Made by a program: the position numbers and the translations under genes
In this document: piece by piece, positions 4,815-5,060 of the stretch
Numbering within the stretch: position 1 is the stretch's first letter
Layout: each line of letters starts with the position of its first letter
The notes under the pieces: model-generated
Database searches by the model: none
What the model was told of the DNA's origin: nothing
What the model saw: the letters and a program-made list of their open reading frames with translations, nothing else
Assembly (NCBI GenBank): GCA_013694495.1
Contig: JACDCH010000161.1
Span: 1 to 5,060, forward strand
Origin: Acidimicrobiia bacterium
GTDB taxonomy: Bacteria; Actinomycetota; Acidimicrobiia; Acidimicrobiales; JACDCH01
Direction: 5' to 3'
DNA length: 5,060 nucleotides

Positions 4815-4891
4815 TGGTCGGGTGGGGGGGATTTGAACCCCCGGCCTCTGCGTCCCGAACGCAGCGCGCTGCCAAACTGCGCCACCACCCG
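4815..4891 (-). tRNA. tRNA-Pro, anticodon CGG, with encoded CCA
   Basis: The minus strand folds into a complete 77-nt cloverleaf. The acceptor CGGGTGG pairs with CCACCCG, and the D arm is GCGC/GCGC. The anticodon stem CTGCG/CGCAG surrounds loop TTCGGGA, giving anticodon CGG, which reads CCG proline codons. The T arm is GGGGG-TTCAAAT-CCCCC. A discriminator A and an encoded CCA complete the 3' end at 4815. CCG is a frequent proline codon in GC-rich genomes, so this is a core tRNA. The gene lies downstream of, and on the same strand as, the partial gene at 4956-5060. Confidence 0.97.
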
Positions 4892-4897
4892 TGGTGG
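4882..4897 (-). repeat. Inverted repeat spanning the tRNA 5' end
   Basis: CCACCAC (4882-4888) and GTGGTGG (4891-4897) are perfect reverse complements two bases apart. In the tRNA precursor the 5' leader CCACC could pair with the 5' half of the acceptor stem in a 5-bp, 6-base-loop hairpin, competing with the mature fold. The leader also resembles the tRNA's own 3' acceptor strand. Confidence 0.5.
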
Positions 4898-4901
4898 AAG
4901 C

Positions 4902-4935
4902 GGCGAGGGTACAGGAACGCTGGGAACCCCTCGCC
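4902..4935 (-). terminator. 8-bp stem-loop between the partial gene and the tRNA
   Basis: GGCGAGGG (4902-4909) pairs perfectly with CCCTCGCC (4928-4935) around an 18-base loop. On the minus strand it lies 20 bp after the stop codon of the partial gene and 10 bp before the tRNA. It may end the upstream message or mark an RNA-processing point if the two are transcribed together. No T-run follows. Confidence 0.4.
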
Positions 4936-4955
4936 AGCCGGATCGGCCGGAGGCG

Positions 4956-5060
4956 TCAGCTGGGCTCGTCGGTAGGGGCTTCTTCGGGCGCCGCTTGCTT
5001 CGTGCGGCGGCGCTTGCGGCGGCCGAGGTCGGCGGCGGCCGGCTCGGCGTCGGCCTCGGG
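4956..5060 (-). CDS. C-terminal tail of an unidentified protein (partial)
   Basis: The last 34 codons of a minus-strand gene enter from the right edge and stop at TGA 4956-4958. They encode an Ala/Glu/Pro-rich stretch, a basic cluster (GRRKRRRTKQ) and an acidic end (APEEAPTDEPS). This is a disordered, alternately charged tail of the sort found on many actinobacterial ribosome- or nucleic-acid-associated proteins. Third positions are strongly G/C, and the opposite strand is interrupted by stops. The tail is too low in complexity to name the protein. The tRNA gene lies 64 bp downstream on the same strand. Confidence 0.6.
   Translation of the reverse strand, partial: PEADAEPAAADLGRRKRRRTKQAAPEEAPTDEPS

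Noticed and set aside
3853..4888. Several 240-codon minus-strand frames opposite the large gene
   Set aside because: Their Ala/Ser/Arg-rich translations lie antisense to a gene with consistent codon bias, and one runs through the tRNA.
4956..5060. Assignment of the partial gene to trigger factor
   Set aside because: Charged Ala/Pro-rich tails are not diagnostic. In actinobacteria I recall having a tRNA-Pro next to that gene, the tRNA lies upstream of it, not downstream as here.

Overview
The window is GC-rich throughout, with strong G/C preference at third codon positions in the convincing genes, GTG starts, a proline tRNA with anticodon CGG and a TTGTCCACA-type DnaA box. This points to a high-GC actinobacterium (Actinomycetota). 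The lineage cannot be fixed further from sequence alone; an environmental group such as Acidimicrobiia is possible.

Layout. Positions 1-662 are gene-poor. They hold an exceptionally long imperfect hairpin (39-100), a GC-rich open frame running in from the left edge (2-259), short tandem repeats, and two perfect GC-rich stem-loops (599-628, 642-657) just beyond the end of the next gene. A minus-strand pair follows: a secreted-protein gene broken by three single-base frameshifts (1617 down to 1151) and, 14 bp downstream, an intact small lipoprotein gene (1136 down to 663). A 17-bp palindrome (1644-1660) lies just upstream of the pair. Next, also on the minus strand, is a degenerate gene (2419 down to 1769) whose N-terminal third is the first half of a SEFIR/TIR-like signalling domain. 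The rest of that domain is missing and the C-terminus is membrane-like. After a 327-bp divergent spacer comes the largest gene, a plus-strand 659-residue protein (2747-4726) of an actinobacterial family of unknown function, probably translated from a leaderless message.

The right end looks like stable core chromosome. It has a stem-loop after the large gene, a perfect DnaA-box match, tRNA-Pro(CGG) on the minus strand with an encoded CCA end (4891-4815), a hairpin between that tRNA and the gene before it, and the 3' end of an unidentified minus-strand gene (5060-4956).

Interpretation. The left 2.4 kb reads as accessory DNA in decay next to a tRNA-anchored core segment. A 12-bp repeat (15 of 17 when extended) occurs beside the tRNA 3' end and again just upstream of the large gene, so it brackets that gene; a match of this length could be chance. 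No integrase, transposase, CRISPR array or complete known defence system is visible. The most informative observations are the strong hairpin at 39-100, the reconstructable secreted protein with its intact lipoprotein neighbour, and the truncated SEFIR gene divergent from the large unknown gene.
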